DNA of 64,000 nucleotides from Streptomyces halobius (GTDB taxonomy: Bacteria > Actinomycetota > Actinomycetes > Streptomycetales > Streptomycetaceae). A model generated the notes under the pieces. The model was not told the origin of the DNA, did not search any database, and worked only from the letters and a program-made list of their open reading frames with translations. The position numbers were made by a program, and so were the translations under genes. Positions within the stretch are counted from its first letter, which is position 1. Each line of letters opens with the position of its first letter. Of this stretch, positions 52,357 through 61,377 are shown piece after piece. The stretch is taken from positions 5,146,001-5,210,000 of the forward strand of contig NZ_CP086322.1 in assembly GCF_023277745.1 (NCBI RefSeq), read 5' to 3'.

Positions 52357-52630
52357 CTACGTTTGCTTCGGGTAGTCGTCGTGCAGGCACCACTCAACGG
52401 GGTGGTACACCGGCTCGTCGGTGTCCGTGCGCTCGAAGACCGTGCAGTAGACCGCGATGACGGGCCGGGCGAGGTTCACCCACATCTGCACGTGGGTGGC
52501 CAGGTCATCGGCGATCGCCGGGCCACCGATGAGGTGCACGTCGCCGGTCCGTTGGATCCATGCCGTGCCGCTGCCGGGCTCGTGGAGGCAGGCCATGCCC
52601 TGAGCGGGGTCCAGGCCATCGACGTAGGTC
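52357..52630 (-). pseudogene. unrecognised gene fragment cut by the island right end
   Basis: The frame encodes GTAWIQRTGDVHLIGGPAIA, then HVQMWVNLARPVIAVYCTVF, and ends DDYPKQT. It looks like the C-terminal part of a real protein, but upstream it passes directly into the right-end repeat at 52631 and so has no start of its own. I do not recognise the family. Confidence 0.45.
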
Positions 52631-52850
52631 GACGAGCAGTCGGCCCGGCCTTTGTCGTACCCGCCTCGGCGGTGGCGATGCCGGGAGCGTTCGCAGGTGC
52701 ATCGTTGCAGGCGACCCAGCAGCACGTGATGCAGGCCACAAGATTGCGTCTCGCGATTCGAGTCGACGGACGATCAGGTCGCTCCCGAGGGTCTTGCGGA
52801 TGCCAACTCGGTGCGTTAATCGGTCCCTTATGGCACGCGGCCCAAACATG
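52631..52850. repeat. right-end unit of island 4
   Basis: It begins GACGAGCAGTCGGCCCGGCC, as the copy at 23473 does, and carries GTTCGCAGGTGCATCGTTGC and GTCTTGCGGATGCCAACTC. Only one TGGCACG unit remains, at 52831. It abuts att copy E. Confidence 0.68.
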
Positions 52851-52941
52851 GTCTAGACAATAAGCAAGCCCCAGGCCACTCACCTGGGGCTTCTACATGG
52901 AGCGGGTGACGGGAATCGAACCCGCGCTCTGAGCTTGGGAA
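52851..52941. repeat. att copy E (91 bp with tRNA-Gly 3' part)
   Basis: It has the same block from GTCTAGAC to GAGCTTGGGAA, with the tRNA portion at 52898-52941. Its terminator (52866-52892) reads AAGCCCCAGG paired with CCTGGGGCTT: relative to copy B the G-C pair has been swapped to C-G with pairing kept. It marks the junction of islands 4 and 5. Confidence 0.88.
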
Positions 52942-53075
52942 TCAGGGGGCTTTCCGGCGCCCACTGCCCGTCTGACCTGCGAAGACGTCGCATTGGGGGT
53001 GCGGTTTCCAGTGAACCCTCTGGGCCCCTGTTGACCGTCGTTTACCGCTCGATCTGGCACGGGAGTGGCACGACG
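52942..53075. repeat. left end of island 5 with TGGCACG arm repeats
   Basis: This unit is closely similar to 36442-36585 and includes GACCTGCGAAGACG, CGTTTACCG and TGGCACG units at 53055 and 53066, an 11-base step. Confidence 0.68.
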
Positions 53076-53200
53076 GGTGGAGTTGCCACTGAAGGGGCTT
53101 GCGCTGTACCCGAGGGCTTTGCTCGGAGGGTGTGCGCAAGGGCGGTTCGGAGTCGACATTGCTGCCGCAAGTGGGGGCTTGTCCTGCAAGGCTGGGCGGC

Positions 53201-54343
53201 GTGACGTACGCAGTGACAGTGGATACGCAGATCGCGAGCGGCGCTCCGGAAATGGACGAGCTGCAGCGGGTCGGGGCCGGGGCGCTCCTGGAGCAGGGCT
53301 TCGACTCGGTCGAGTCGATCGACGGTCCGGATGGTGTGGAAGTGGAGATTGCCGACACATGGGTGGGCGTCCATCCCGGCGGTGCACTACTGAAGGTGTT
53401 CGTGGTCGCGCCGGCGCTGGAGTTCGCCGAGGAGGCGGTCCGTGCGCTGGTAGAGGAACTGCTTGAGCGCTCGGAGCTGCTCGCCGACTGGACGGTCGAG
53501 CGGTGTGAGGTCGAGCTGCACCCCGACCTCGCGAAGGAGAGCCTGGAGGCGGCCGACGGCCCGGATGCCCCGCCGGACGATCTCGCCTCGCGGCGTGCCC
53601 GACTGATCGAGTCGGCCGCTGGCGATGCCGCCGTTGGCACGACGAGCGACGCTGTCGATACCGAGGCGGCGCAACGCAGGATGCGCTCCATGGCCGCCCG
53701 GCTGCGGTCCTTCGGGCCGGAGATGTTCGGCGTCCCCGATGAGGAAGAGAAGGACGACGACCTCGCCGAGTACGGCTCCCGGGTGGCGGCCGATGACGCA
53801 GAGCTGGCAGCCGGGGCGTTGGTGTGGGCGACGGATGTCCTCTTGGACGAGCTGTTCCAGGATGCGTATGCGCTGGCTGCGGAGGAGACGAACGTTGCTG
53901 AGTGCGACCGGCCGATGTGGCTGCTCGATGAACTGCCTCCGCACTACGTCCTTCAGTACGACGCCCGTTTCGCCCGGCGCTTCCTGGTGACGGCCGTTGC
54001 CCTGACCACACGCTTCACGGGGGGCAGCTTCGAGCAACTGAGCTGTGTTGCGGAGGAGCTGGTGCTCAGGCTCCTTCTCGACCGGGCCGAGGTGACCCTT
54101 GAAACGTTCGGTCTCCTCGATGAGGGGGTCTCGTCGGCTCTGGAGTGCTTTGCCGCGATGGTCTACGAGGACATGGACCACGAGTGGTTGTACGACGACT
54201 CGAAGGACGGCATCGACGAGAGCCCGGTGGGCGAGTACCTCGGCGTCGCGCCTATGGGGCTGGCGAGTTGGTTCAAGCCGTTCAACGACGACCGGTACGT
54301 CCATCCCTACGCAGGGGATGAACCCTTCGCTGAGGAGCGCTGA
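53201..54343 (+). CDS. acidic cytoplasmic protein, function unknown
   Basis: This 380-residue protein is rich in Glu and Asp, with no signal peptide or membrane span. Its N-terminal half is an alpha/beta region (VEVEIADTWVGVHPGGALLK, then VRALVEELLERSELLADWTV) and its C-terminal half is helical with LVWATDVLLDELFQDAYALA and LVTAVALTTRFTGGSFEQLS. The GTG at 53201 is used; ATG at 53252 is possible. It could be a phage- or plasmid-related conserved protein, but I cannot assign it. Confidence 0.7.
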   Translation: MTYAVTVDTQIASGAPEMDELQRVGAGALLEQGFDSVESIDGPDGVEVEIADTWVGVHPGGALLKVFVVAPALEFAEEAVRALVEELLERSELLADWTVERCEVELHPDLAKESLEAADGPDAPPDDLASRRARLIESAAGDAAVGTTSDAVDTEAAQRRMRSMAARLRSFGPEMFGVPDEEEKDDDLAEYGSRVAADDAELAAGALVWATDVLLDELFQDAYALAAEETNVAECDRPMWLLDELPPHYVLQYDARFARRFLVTAVALTTRFTGGSFEQLSCVAEELVLRLLLDRAEVTLETFGLLDEGVSSALECFAAMVYEDMDHEWLYDDSKDGIDESPVGEYLGVAPMGLASWFKPFNDDRYVHPYAGDEPFAEER

Positions 54344-54404
54344 CGAACGGGAGAGGGGGCGCAGGTACGGGTTGGCGGCAAGGAGGCAGACAGGCAGTCG
54401 GCGA

Positions 54405-54475
54405 CGGGGGCTGCCTTGAACCGGCGACCTCTTCGTCCCGAATGAGGTTCGGACAGCTGCTCTACCTGCCCGAGC
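54405..54475 (-). other. degenerate tRNA-like sequence
   Basis: On the minus strand there is a D-arm-like GCAGGTAGAGCAGCT, an anticodon-like loop TTCGGGA (would be CGG, Pro) and GAAGAGGTCGCCGGTTCAA, but the T-arm is shortened and the acceptor stem does not pair. A related scrap is at 24011-24056. I regard it as a tRNA remnant, not a functional gene. Confidence 0.4.
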
Positions 54476-54490
54476 TTCTGTTTGAGCAGG

Positions 54491-54745
54491 TCAGGATGTC
54501 ACCTTCTTGCAGGGTGCTCGGAACGTGTATGTGGTTCCGTCCGGCCCGGTCTGACTTTCCCAGCCACCGGTGACCGCGATGTTCCAGCCGCGCTGCTCGC
54601 TCATCTGGTCTGCGAACGTGCGCCTGTCCCGGACGACGCATCCGCAGGCGAGGCGTACAACGATGCGGAGGTAAGGGCCCTGCGTGACCTGCCGGTCCTT
54701 GTGCACTTTGGCGCTGCCCCACGTTACGACGCGCGTGCCGGGCAC
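54491..54745 (-). CDS. small hypothetical protein
   Basis: The 84-residue frame includes GPYLRIVVRLACGCVVRDRR and ends TTYTFRAPCKKVTS, with three Cys. The GTG start at 54745 lacks a good ribosome site, so the true start may be elsewhere. It is flanked by the tRNA-like scrap. Unknown function, and coding status is only moderately supported. Confidence 0.45.
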   Translation of the reverse strand: MPGTRVVTWGSAKVHKDRQVTQGPYLRIVVRLACGCVVRDRRTFADQMSEQRGWNIAVTGGWESQTGPDGTTYTFRAPCKKVTS

Positions 54746-54896
54746 ACTCGACGCACGAAAGAAAGAGATGGGGCTTGACGAATGCCGGACGCCGGGCTGT
54801 GAGCACGGGAATACTCGTGGCCACAGCCCAGCGTCCCGGACCTTGGACGAATATCCAGGTCTGCTGGTTCAGCCCCGGACAGACCTGGCCGCGAGG

Positions 54897-55181
54897 TCAG
54901 CGCTGAGGATCGTTGCGCTCGTTCTGCTGGCGTTTCATGTATTTCAACGTCACCCATGTAAGCGCGAGGGACGCGCTGCCGATGGCCAAGAGAGTAATCC
55001 TCGTGGTGAGGCCGCTGTTGGTGACGGCACCGACGAATCCCGCAACTGTTCCACAGCAGCCGAGGAGCAGGGAACGCCAGCCGAGGAACATGTTACCGAG
55101 CATTTCGCCGAGACCGGCAGCGGATCCTTTTATGAAGCCTCCGCCTTTCAGCGAGTTCAGCCAGTTTTCCTTGTTCGTCAT
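54897..55181 (-). CDS. small two-span membrane protein downstream of the ALF-repeat gene
   Basis: The 94-residue protein has hydrophobic segments at about 33-52 (LGWRSLLLGCCGTVAGFVGA) and 60-78, with a charged C-terminal tail. ATG at 55181 follows GAGGG and lies 11 bases after the stop of the large ALF-repeat gene, so they form a pair. It could be an accessory or immunity-type partner of the large exported protein. That is inference. Confidence 0.68.
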   Translation of the reverse strand: MTNKENWLNSLKGGGFIKGSAAGLGEMLGNMFLGWRSLLLGCCGTVAGFVGAVTNSGLTTRITLLAIGSASLALTWVTLKYMKRQQNERNDPQR

Positions 55182-55192
55182 TTATTTCACCC

Positions 55193-58100
55193 TCATGTGA
55201 TGGGAGCGATGGGGCGTCGCTGGAAAGGACCGGGCTCGATATACCGTACCGGACCGCCTTCGGGCAGTAGGTAGTCGACGACCGTCGCGCCGAGGGCCAG
55301 CGGCCATCCGAAGAGCCTGGTACCGGCCCTGCCGATGACTCCGACCCCCTTGCCCATCTCGGCGGCAGAGCCGCTGACGTAACCCCCGAGCTGCCCCGCG
55401 AAGAACGGGCCGATGAATCCCTTGAAAGACTCCTTGGCCTCGTCGGTACGACCGAGCACGGTGAATGCGACGGCGTCGAAGGCTCCGCGTAGACTGAAGA
55501 ATCCGACGACGTTTCGCACGCTGTCGGGGATTCCGGCGTTGCTGTGCTTGTCGAATACGACGTCGTCATTCTTGGGGTCATCCTGGGGGCGGTAGTTGTT
55601 TTCCGCGTTCTTCTGTGCTTTTTCCCGGGCTGCTTTCGCTTCAGCCTGCTGCTCCTGGCGGCGTTTCTCGGCGGCGATGCCATATGCGTCGCGCGCGGCC
55701 TGGCCGGCCGCGGCGGCGTCCTTGCCCGCGTCCAGCGCAGCCTGCCGGGCTCGACGGGCGGATGTGGCCGCGTTGCTGGCCGAAATGCTCGCTTGGGCAG
55801 CGGAGGCCGTGGCCTGGCTGGCTGAATAGTTCGCGGCCCGGCTGGCCTTACGTGCTGCAGCAGCTGCGGACTTGGCCCGGGCAGCGGAGACTGCCGCAGC
55901 GGTGGCGGATTGGTCGGCGGTCTGCGAACTCTCGCGTGCCCGTGCGGCGTGGTCGCCTGCTTCCCGTGCAGCCTGTTTCGCCTGCTTGGCGTAGACGTTC
56001 GCCTCGTCAGCCTTTCCTGCGGCGTGGGCGGCCGCCTCGGCGGCGGTGTTGGCGTCCTTGGAGGCAGTGGCAGCGGCCTTGGCGGCGATGCTGATCTGTG
56101 CACGGACGGCTGCGACATGGGCGGCGGTGTCCTGATCGGCCTGTGCGGCCTTGTACTGGATACGCGTCACGAAGACGCCCAGCATCCAGCGGGGTCCGGC
56201 CATGGCTATGCGGGCCGCAGACTTAACGTGCGGCCCCCCCTTTTCCATGATCCGAAGGGTCTCAACCCGGTCGTCTTCGGCCTGGGCTTTCGGGTATCCG
56301 CTGAGGAGGAAGGCGTTGAGAGCCTTGGCCGAGCCATCGTCCATGGCTGCGTTGCCCGCCGTAGTTACCGCCTTGCCTGCGTCTTCCATCGCCCGCAGGG
56401 TCTGGATGCGGTACTCGTCGCGCTGACTCTCCACCACTCCGTCCGTCAAGAACGCTTCGATTGCCTTAGGGCCCTGGGTAAGTGCAGCCTCGGCGGCGGC
56501 AGCAGTCTTAGGTGTGCCGATGCGGGCCAGGTGGAGGGCAGTCTCGCGATCGTCTTCCTGCTGCGCGGTGACGCGGTCGGTCGTGAGCCAGGTGAGCATG
56601 TCGCTATCGCTGCCCGACAGGGCCTGGCCGGCAGCCTCACTGGTCCAGCTGCCGTTGCTGCTGAGGAGGTTGACCGCGGCCTTGCGGGCAAGGGCAGATG
56701 CCGCCGCAGGGTCCGACTTGGCCTTGCCCGCCGCCTCGGCGAGAAGCTTCTTGGTCTCCTCGTCCATGCGGGCAGCCTGCGTCCGCGCGTACTTGTTGGT
56801 GGCCCTGGCCTCGTCGTCGAGAGACTTCAGCAATTCGGCGTCCGCGATCGCCTTCGCCTCCTCCTGCTCAAGCAGGTACTGCTCAGCCTCGCGGGCAACC
56901 TTCGCGACCTGTCGGGCCTGAGTGGTTGCGGACGCGGCTTGTTTCGCTGCCTTGAGGGCGGCGTTGGCGTGTGCGGTGGCCTTCTTCCCCTCAGCGTCGG
57001 CCTCACCGGCATGCTGAGCGGCGTCCTCCGCCGCCTTCGCAGCTGCCTCGGCGTGGCCGGCCGAAGAGTTGGCGGCCTGGCGGGCCGCACGAGCCGCCGC
57101 AGCAGACTGGTTGGCCAGCTTCTGGGAGCGGCCAGAGGCTTTGGTGGCCTGCGTGGCTGCTGAGCGGGCCTGGGCGGCGGCCCGTCGTGCACGTGCGGCC
57201 TCGCTGTTGGCGACGCCGGACTGCTCGCCTGCGGCCGCTGCGGCCTCGGCGGCGGCAGCAGCGTTCTGCCCGGCGCGGGCAGCGGCAGCGGCGGAACTCC
57301 CGGCGGCTGCACTGGCGTCCGCGGCGTGAGAGGCAGCCTTTGCTGCGGTGCGGGCGCCGGCGGCGGCATCGCGGGCTACCTGGGCGGCCTTTCGCGCGTT
57401 CGCGGCCTGATTGCGATCTTTGATGGCGGCATTCGCCGACCGGTACGCCCTAGCGGCCGCCTGCCCCGCCGCAGTAGCGGCATGCGCGGCATTAGCGGCA
57501 GCTTGTGCTGCGGTGCGCGACGCGGTCACCGCAGCGTTCGAAGCCTGGATCGCGGTACGGGCCGCTGCCGCTGCTCCTTCGGCGGCTTGGGCGGCGCGGG
57601 TGGCGGCACGCCCAGCTTTGTCCGCATCCCCCTTCGCCGCCCGTGCCTCATCCGCCGCCTTCTCCGCAGCCTCCTTGGCCAAGGCTGTGGCCTTGTCGGC
57701 ACGGCCGGCGGCCTCCTTGGCCTCTTCGGTCTCGACCTTGGCATGTTTCCCCGCCGCGGTGGCAGCTTCCGCGAGTTGGGTGGCCGTCATCAGCTCCTGG
57801 TCACGGGCACGAGCCAAGTGCTGCCCGGTCTCCAGGAACTGAACTCTGTCCTGCGGCGTACCGTTCATTGCCCGTTCGCCGGCCTGCTTCACCGCTCGAC
57901 CGCCAGAGTTCATCAGGGCCAGCACCCGGACCCGATTGTCCTCGTCCTCGGCCTGGGGCCGGGCCTTATCGAAAAACTCCTCCAGCGCCTTGGCCGAACC
58001 ATCGTTCAGGGCCTTCTGGCCCTCCCGGTTCACGGCCTTACCGCCCTCGTTCATCGCCCGTAGCACGGCAACGCGCCGGTCATCCTGCAAGGGCTTCTCG

Positions 58101-58498
58101 AACCCGGACTTCACGAAGTCGAGAACATCCTGGTCGCTTCCGGACAATGCCTTCTGTCCCGCTTCACTCACCCCCTTACCGGCGGTAGGGAGCAACTTGA
58201 GGATCGCGATGCGTGCGTCGTCGACGGTGGCACGATGGAGTCCCCGCGTAACGAAGTCCTGCAGATCCGCATCGGTTCCGGTCAGGGCCTTGGCAGCGGC
58301 GCGCTTCACTCCCGCATCGCCGTTCATCCAGGCGTCGACGGCCTGAGCACGGGCATTGGCCGGTAGCGCTGCCGGCGCTGGGGCTGCCTCCGCGACAGCG
58401 GTCCCGAAGAGGACTGCAGAGACTGTCAGAGCGGTGAGAGCAGTGAATCTCTTCCCACCGGGGCGCGGTTGGCCGCGCATCAAGTCTGTCCGTTTCAT
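55193..58498 (-). CDS. large exported Ala-rich coiled-coil protein with ALF repeats
   Basis: The 1101-residue protein starts with a signal peptide (RFTALTALTVSAVLFGTAVA, cleavage near AEAAPAPA). Two sets of ALF-type repeats follow, at about residues 45-225 and 610-760, with patterns such as GQKALSGSDQDVLDFVKSGF and NAAMDDGSAKALNAFLLSGY. Between and after them are long Ala/Lys/Glu heptad-like coiled coils. The last 150 residues form a distinct module with VRNVVGFFSLRGAFDAVAFT and glycine-rich hydrophobic stretches. ALF repeats are a Streptomyces-type short repeat of unknown role. The C-terminal module could be an effector or anchor. Confidence 0.82.
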   Translation of the reverse strand: MKRTDLMRGQPRPGGKRFTALTALTVSAVLFGTAVAEAAPAPAALPANARAQAVDAWMNGDAGVKRAAAKALTGTDADLQDFVTRGLHRATVDDARIAILKLLPTAGKGVSEAGQKALSGSDQDVLDFVKSGFEKPLQDDRRVAVLRAMNEGGKAVNREGQKALNDGSAKALEEFFDKARPQAEDEDNRVRVLALMNSGGRAVKQAGERAMNGTPQDRVQFLETGQHLARARDQELMTATQLAEAATAAGKHAKVETEEAKEAAGRADKATALAKEAAEKAADEARAAKGDADKAGRAATRAAQAAEGAAAAARTAIQASNAAVTASRTAAQAAANAAHAATAAGQAAARAYRSANAAIKDRNQAANARKAAQVARDAAAGARTAAKAASHAADASAAAGSSAAAAARAGQNAAAAAEAAAAAGEQSGVANSEAARARRAAAQARSAATQATKASGRSQKLANQSAAAARAARQAANSSAGHAEAAAKAAEDAAQHAGEADAEGKKATAHANAALKAAKQAASATTQARQVAKVAREAEQYLLEQEEAKAIADAELLKSLDDEARATNKYARTQAARMDEETKKLLAEAAGKAKSDPAAASALARKAAVNLLSSNGSWTSEAAGQALSGSDSDMLTWLTTDRVTAQQEDDRETALHLARIGTPKTAAAAEAALTQGPKAIEAFLTDGVVESQRDEYRIQTLRAMEDAGKAVTTAGNAAMDDGSAKALNAFLLSGYPKAQAEDDRVETLRIMEKGGPHVKSAARIAMAGPRWMLGVFVTRIQYKAAQADQDTAAHVAAVRAQISIAAKAAATASKDANTAAEAAAHAAGKADEANVYAKQAKQAAREAGDHAARARESSQTADQSATAAAVSAARAKSAAAAARKASRAANYSASQATASAAQASISASNAATSARRARQAALDAGKDAAAAGQAARDAYGIAAEKRRQEQQAEAKAAREKAQKNAENNYRPQDDPKNDDVVFDKHSNAGIPDSVRNVVGFFSLRGAFDAVAFTVLGRTDEAKESFKGFIGPFFAGQLGGYVSGSAAEMGKGVGVIGRAGTRLFGWPLALGATVVDYLLPEGGPVRYIEPGPFQRRPIAPIT

Positions 58499-58606
58499 GT
58501 CAAGTATTCGCTACCGGCTTCTCGCGTTAATAGTCGTTTCCTGGGGCGCTCTTGACGCCGGGTTCGATGGTCACATGCGACCTGAAGGGGCTAAAACCAA
58601 GGTAAA

Positions 58607-58703
58607 ATAGGGCTAAAGTCCCGATGCGCATCGGTGATCATCTCCGATGAGTGGGGAATTCCCACCAGGAGAAATGAAGTTCGGCTCGGGACTTTAGTCC
58701 TGA
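58607..58703. promoter_or_regulatory. two DevR/DosR-type boxes in a divergent intergenic region
   Basis: The sequence TCGGGACTTTAGTCC at 58686-58700 matches the DosR consensus core GGGACTWWAGTCCC, and a second, weaker site GGGCTAAAGTCCCGA lies at 58610-58624. In mycobacteria this box is bound by the hypoxia regulator DosR, and Streptomyces has DevR-type homologues (OsdR). The sites are about 76 bases apart between the ALF-repeat gene and the secreted protein gene, a region (58499-58922) without genes. Confidence 0.6.
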
Positions 58704-58922
58704 CTGCGACTTGGGGTAGGGACGGGAAATCCCTCAATGCGACCTTCGTCACGCCGCGAGAATTGTCGATCCGACACGCCTGGTGATAGGTGTTTAGCTC
58801 TGCCGGTTCGGGGGGCTATAGCCCCGACGCAAACCCTCGGCGGACTGGCCCCGTACTCCCGCATGTCTATCTCCGCCATGAGCTGGTGGCAGACGGGCTG
58901 TATCTCATTGAAAGAGCTGTAG

Positions 58923-59426
58923 ATGAAGACCCCTTCGCGCCTGCTGGCCCTGGCTTTGGCCGGCGGCACTCTGCTGCTGGCCGGGGCGGCCCACGCGGCC
59001 GGCACCCGGACACCGGCAGCGCCTGCGCCTGCGCCAAAGGAAGCTGCCCAAATGCCCCTCGCTGTTGAGGACTTCTCCTATCCCAACGCGGCGAAGATCC
59101 TTGCAGAGAAGAACCTGAAACTTAAGCGGGGCGACGGCAACATCACTCTGGCCAAATGTGGCAGCTCTCGCGACCTGTTGCATTTCATTGCCCGCGATCG
59201 GGATGATTTCTGTTTCCGTGTCACGGGCAGCAAGGGCTACCTCAGCCTCGAAGTCCCTGCCGTGACCGGAGTGCAGACCAAGGATCACACTGCCCACGTC
59301 GAGATGACCGTCGACGACAAGACCAAGTCCTACGACATCGGCAAGAACAAGTGGCAGGGCATCGGTGAGACTACCGACCCGGCAGGGCGCGACCACGTAC
59401 TCGTGGAGATCGCCACGGGGAAGTAG
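58923..59426 (+). CDS. small secreted protein, function unknown
   Basis: The 167-residue protein has a signal peptide (RLLALALAGGTLLLAGAAHA), a Pro/Ala linker, and a domain with ILAEKNLKLKRGDGNITLAK, two Cys (KCGSSRDLLHF and DDFCFRVTG) likely to form a disulfide, and VEMTVDDKTKSYDIG. It is followed after 100 bases by the pseudo-protease gene, probably in one operon. Family not recognised. Confidence 0.75.
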   Translation: MKTPSRLLALALAGGTLLLAGAAHAAGTRTPAAPAPAPKEAAQMPLAVEDFSYPNAAKILAEKNLKLKRGDGNITLAKCGSSRDLLHFIARDRDDFCFRVTGSKGYLSLEVPAVTGVQTKDHTAHVEMTVDDKTKSYDIGKNKWQGIGETTDPAGRDHVLVEIATGK

Positions 59427-59526
59427 ATCCCGCCCAGTTGCCGAGCGCCTGCTCCGCCCGCCCGGCATGCCCAGGCTGCTTGCGGCACGCTCGGGACAGC
59501 CACACGAACACAATCAAGGAATTCAC

Positions 59527-61065
59527 ATGCCTGGAAGGCGTTCACGCTCCGCGTGGACTACAGGTCTTCTCGCCGCGACTACTCTGGCAAGCGGCCTCGC
59601 CACCGCCGCTCCCGCGACCGCCCTGCAGGGCACTGTCGTCAAGGATGAGACCTACGCGTTCACTGCGAAGATCAACGTAGCGGACGAGCAGGCTTGCTCA
59701 GGCGTGCTGGTGGACCCGCAATGGGTGCTCAGCACCAAGAGTTGCTTCGCGAACGGCGGCAAGCCGGTCCAGGCCGGCAAGCCGACCTCCAAGACCACCA
59801 TTACCGTGGGCCGCACCAACCTGACGCAGAAGGGCGGGAAGGTGGTGGAGGCGGTTGAACTCGTGCCGCACCCCGATCGCGACGTAGTGATGGTCAAGCT
59901 CGCCCGCCGCGCCCTGGGCATCGCCCCGGCCAGGCTCGCCGCAACTGCTCCGACCGCGGGCGAACAGCTGACGGTGGCGGGCTTCGGCCGCACCAAGGCC
60001 CAATGGGTGCCCGACAAGCTGCACTCCTCTGCCTTCACTGTGGGCTCCATCACCGGCAGCGCGGTCAACCTCAACGGTTCCGCCCAGGCCACGATCTGCC
60101 AAGGTGACGCCGGTGGTCCCGCCCTGCGCGTCAAGGACGGCATCGCGGAGCTCGTCGCCGTCAACAGCCGCTCCTGGCAGGGGGGCTGCCTGGGCACCGA
60201 CGCGAAGGAGAAGCGCACCGACGCGGTCGATGTGCGTGTGGACGATCTGAGCGAGTGGATCCGCAAGACCGCCTTCCGCGTCCAGGACGACGTCACCAGC
60301 GACGGCATCGCCGACCTCGCCGGGATCTGGGCGGACGGCACCCTCCACCTGTACCCGGGCGACCCGGCCAAGGGGCTCAGCGGAGAGAACATCACACAGC
60401 CCGGCGGAAACAGCTGGAAGACCATCAAGCAGGTCGCCAAGGGCGACTTCACCAACGACGGCATCGCCGACCTTATGGCCGTCTGGGGTGACGGCACCCT
60501 CCACCTATACAAGGGCGACGGCAAGGGCAAGTTCTCCAAGGAAATCACCGTCACGCAAGGCGGCAGCACCTGGGGCACGGTCAAGCAGCTGACCGCCGGC
60601 GACTACGACGGCGACGGCATCGCCGACCTCATGGCGGTTTGGACCGACGGCGCCCTGCATCTGTACAAGGGCAAGGGAAACGGGCAGATCAACTCGCAGG
60701 TCAAGGTCAACACTGGCGGTGACACCTGGGGCACCGTGAAGCTGCTGCCAGGCGGCGACTTCAACGGCGACGGCATCGCCGACCTCATGGCTGTCTGGTA
60801 CGACGGCACCCTGCACTACTACCCCGGTGACGGCACCGGACAGGTCGGCAAGCAGGTCCCGGTCCCGGTCGGTGGCAGCACCTGGGGCACCGTGCGGCAG
60901 CTGACCGCCGGCGACTTCAACGGCGACGGCATCGCCGACCTCATGGCCATCTGGACCGATGGCACCCTCCACCTCTACAAGGGCGACGGCAAGGGCGGCA
61001 TCAACACCGCCACCTCCATCCCCTTCGGCGGCAGCACCTGGAAGACCATGCTCCAGCTCGCCTGA
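59527..61065 (+). CDS. secreted trypsin-like pseudoprotease with FG-GAP/VCBS repeats
   Basis: This 512-residue exported protein has a signal peptide (MPGRRSRSAWTTGLLAATTL, cleavage near APATA), an S1-type chymotrypsin-fold domain (about 40-260) and five FG-GAP-like repeats (about 268-510) with the pattern GDFNGDGIADLMAVW-DGTLHLYKGD. In the catalytic positions the usual TAAHC is STKSC (Ser72 instead of His) and GDSGGP is GDAGGP (Ala195 instead of Ser); Asp119 in HPDRDVVMVKL remains. It should therefore bind but not cleave. The DxNxDG-type repeats suggest calcium binding and a beta-propeller. ATG at 59527 follows CAAGGA. Confidence 0.85.
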   Translation: MPGRRSRSAWTTGLLAATTLASGLATAAPATALQGTVVKDETYAFTAKINVADEQACSGVLVDPQWVLSTKSCFANGGKPVQAGKPTSKTTITVGRTNLTQKGGKVVEAVELVPHPDRDVVMVKLARRALGIAPARLAATAPTAGEQLTVAGFGRTKAQWVPDKLHSSAFTVGSITGSAVNLNGSAQATICQGDAGGPALRVKDGIAELVAVNSRSWQGGCLGTDAKEKRTDAVDVRVDDLSEWIRKTAFRVQDDVTSDGIADLAGIWADGTLHLYPGDPAKGLSGENITQPGGNSWKTIKQVAKGDFTNDGIADLMAVWGDGTLHLYKGDGKGKFSKEITVTQGGSTWGTVKQLTAGDYDGDGIADLMAVWTDGALHLYKGKGNGQINSQVKVNTGGDTWGTVKLLPGGDFNGDGIADLMAVWYDGTLHYYPGDGTGQVGKQVPVPVGGSTWGTVRQLTAGDFNGDGIADLMAIWTDGTLHLYKGDGKGGINTATSIPFGGSTWKTMLQLA

Positions 61066-61174
61066 CCGAAGCTGGCAGGGAAGAAGTACTGCTCCGGGCC
61101 CGGCATACCACCGGGCCCGGAGTGCCTCGCACAGATGAGGGTCGGGCCTGACCTGGAGGCTCATGACGAGGACG

Positions 61175-61330
61175 GTCCGTTGTCAATGACGTGTGATGCA
61201 GGCCATAAAGATTGCCTCTCGCGATTCGAGGGGGCAGCCGATCAAGTCGCTCAGTAGGGGCTTGCGAGTGCCCAACTCGGCGCGTCAATGGGTGCCTTAT
61301 GGCACGCGAATGGCACGCGTTCCAAAATTG
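61175..61330. repeat. right-end unit of island 5 with TGGCACG arm repeats
   Basis: It shares CTCGCGATTCGAG and CTTATGGCACGCGAATGGCA with the other right ends, and carries TGGCACG units at 61300 and 61311 (11-base step). The first part of the unit, seen at 7350 and 23473, is missing here. It abuts att copy F, the intact tRNA end. Confidence 0.7.
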
Positions 61331-61345
61331 GTCTAGATAATAACC

Positions 61346-61372
61346 AAGCCCCAGGCCGCTGACCTGGGGCTT
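61346..61372 (-). terminator. terminator of tRNA-Gly(CCC)
   Basis: Ten-base arms AAGCCCCAGG and CCTGGGGCTT flank a 7-base loop; on the minus strand a GGTTATTATC tail follows. It lies 5 bases after the tRNA CCA end. The same hairpin is copied in all att repeats with compensatory changes. Confidence 0.85.
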
Positions 61373-61377
61373 TCGCA

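Noticed and set aside
58613..58697. Three-stem riboswitch-like RNA
   Set aside because: The outer arms and two inner hairpins can pair, but the arms are DosR-type boxes, and I know no riboswitch with this core. Kept as protein sites.
59527..61065. Active trypsin-like protease
   Set aside because: The positions of catalytic His and Ser read Ser and Ala in otherwise well-aligned motifs.
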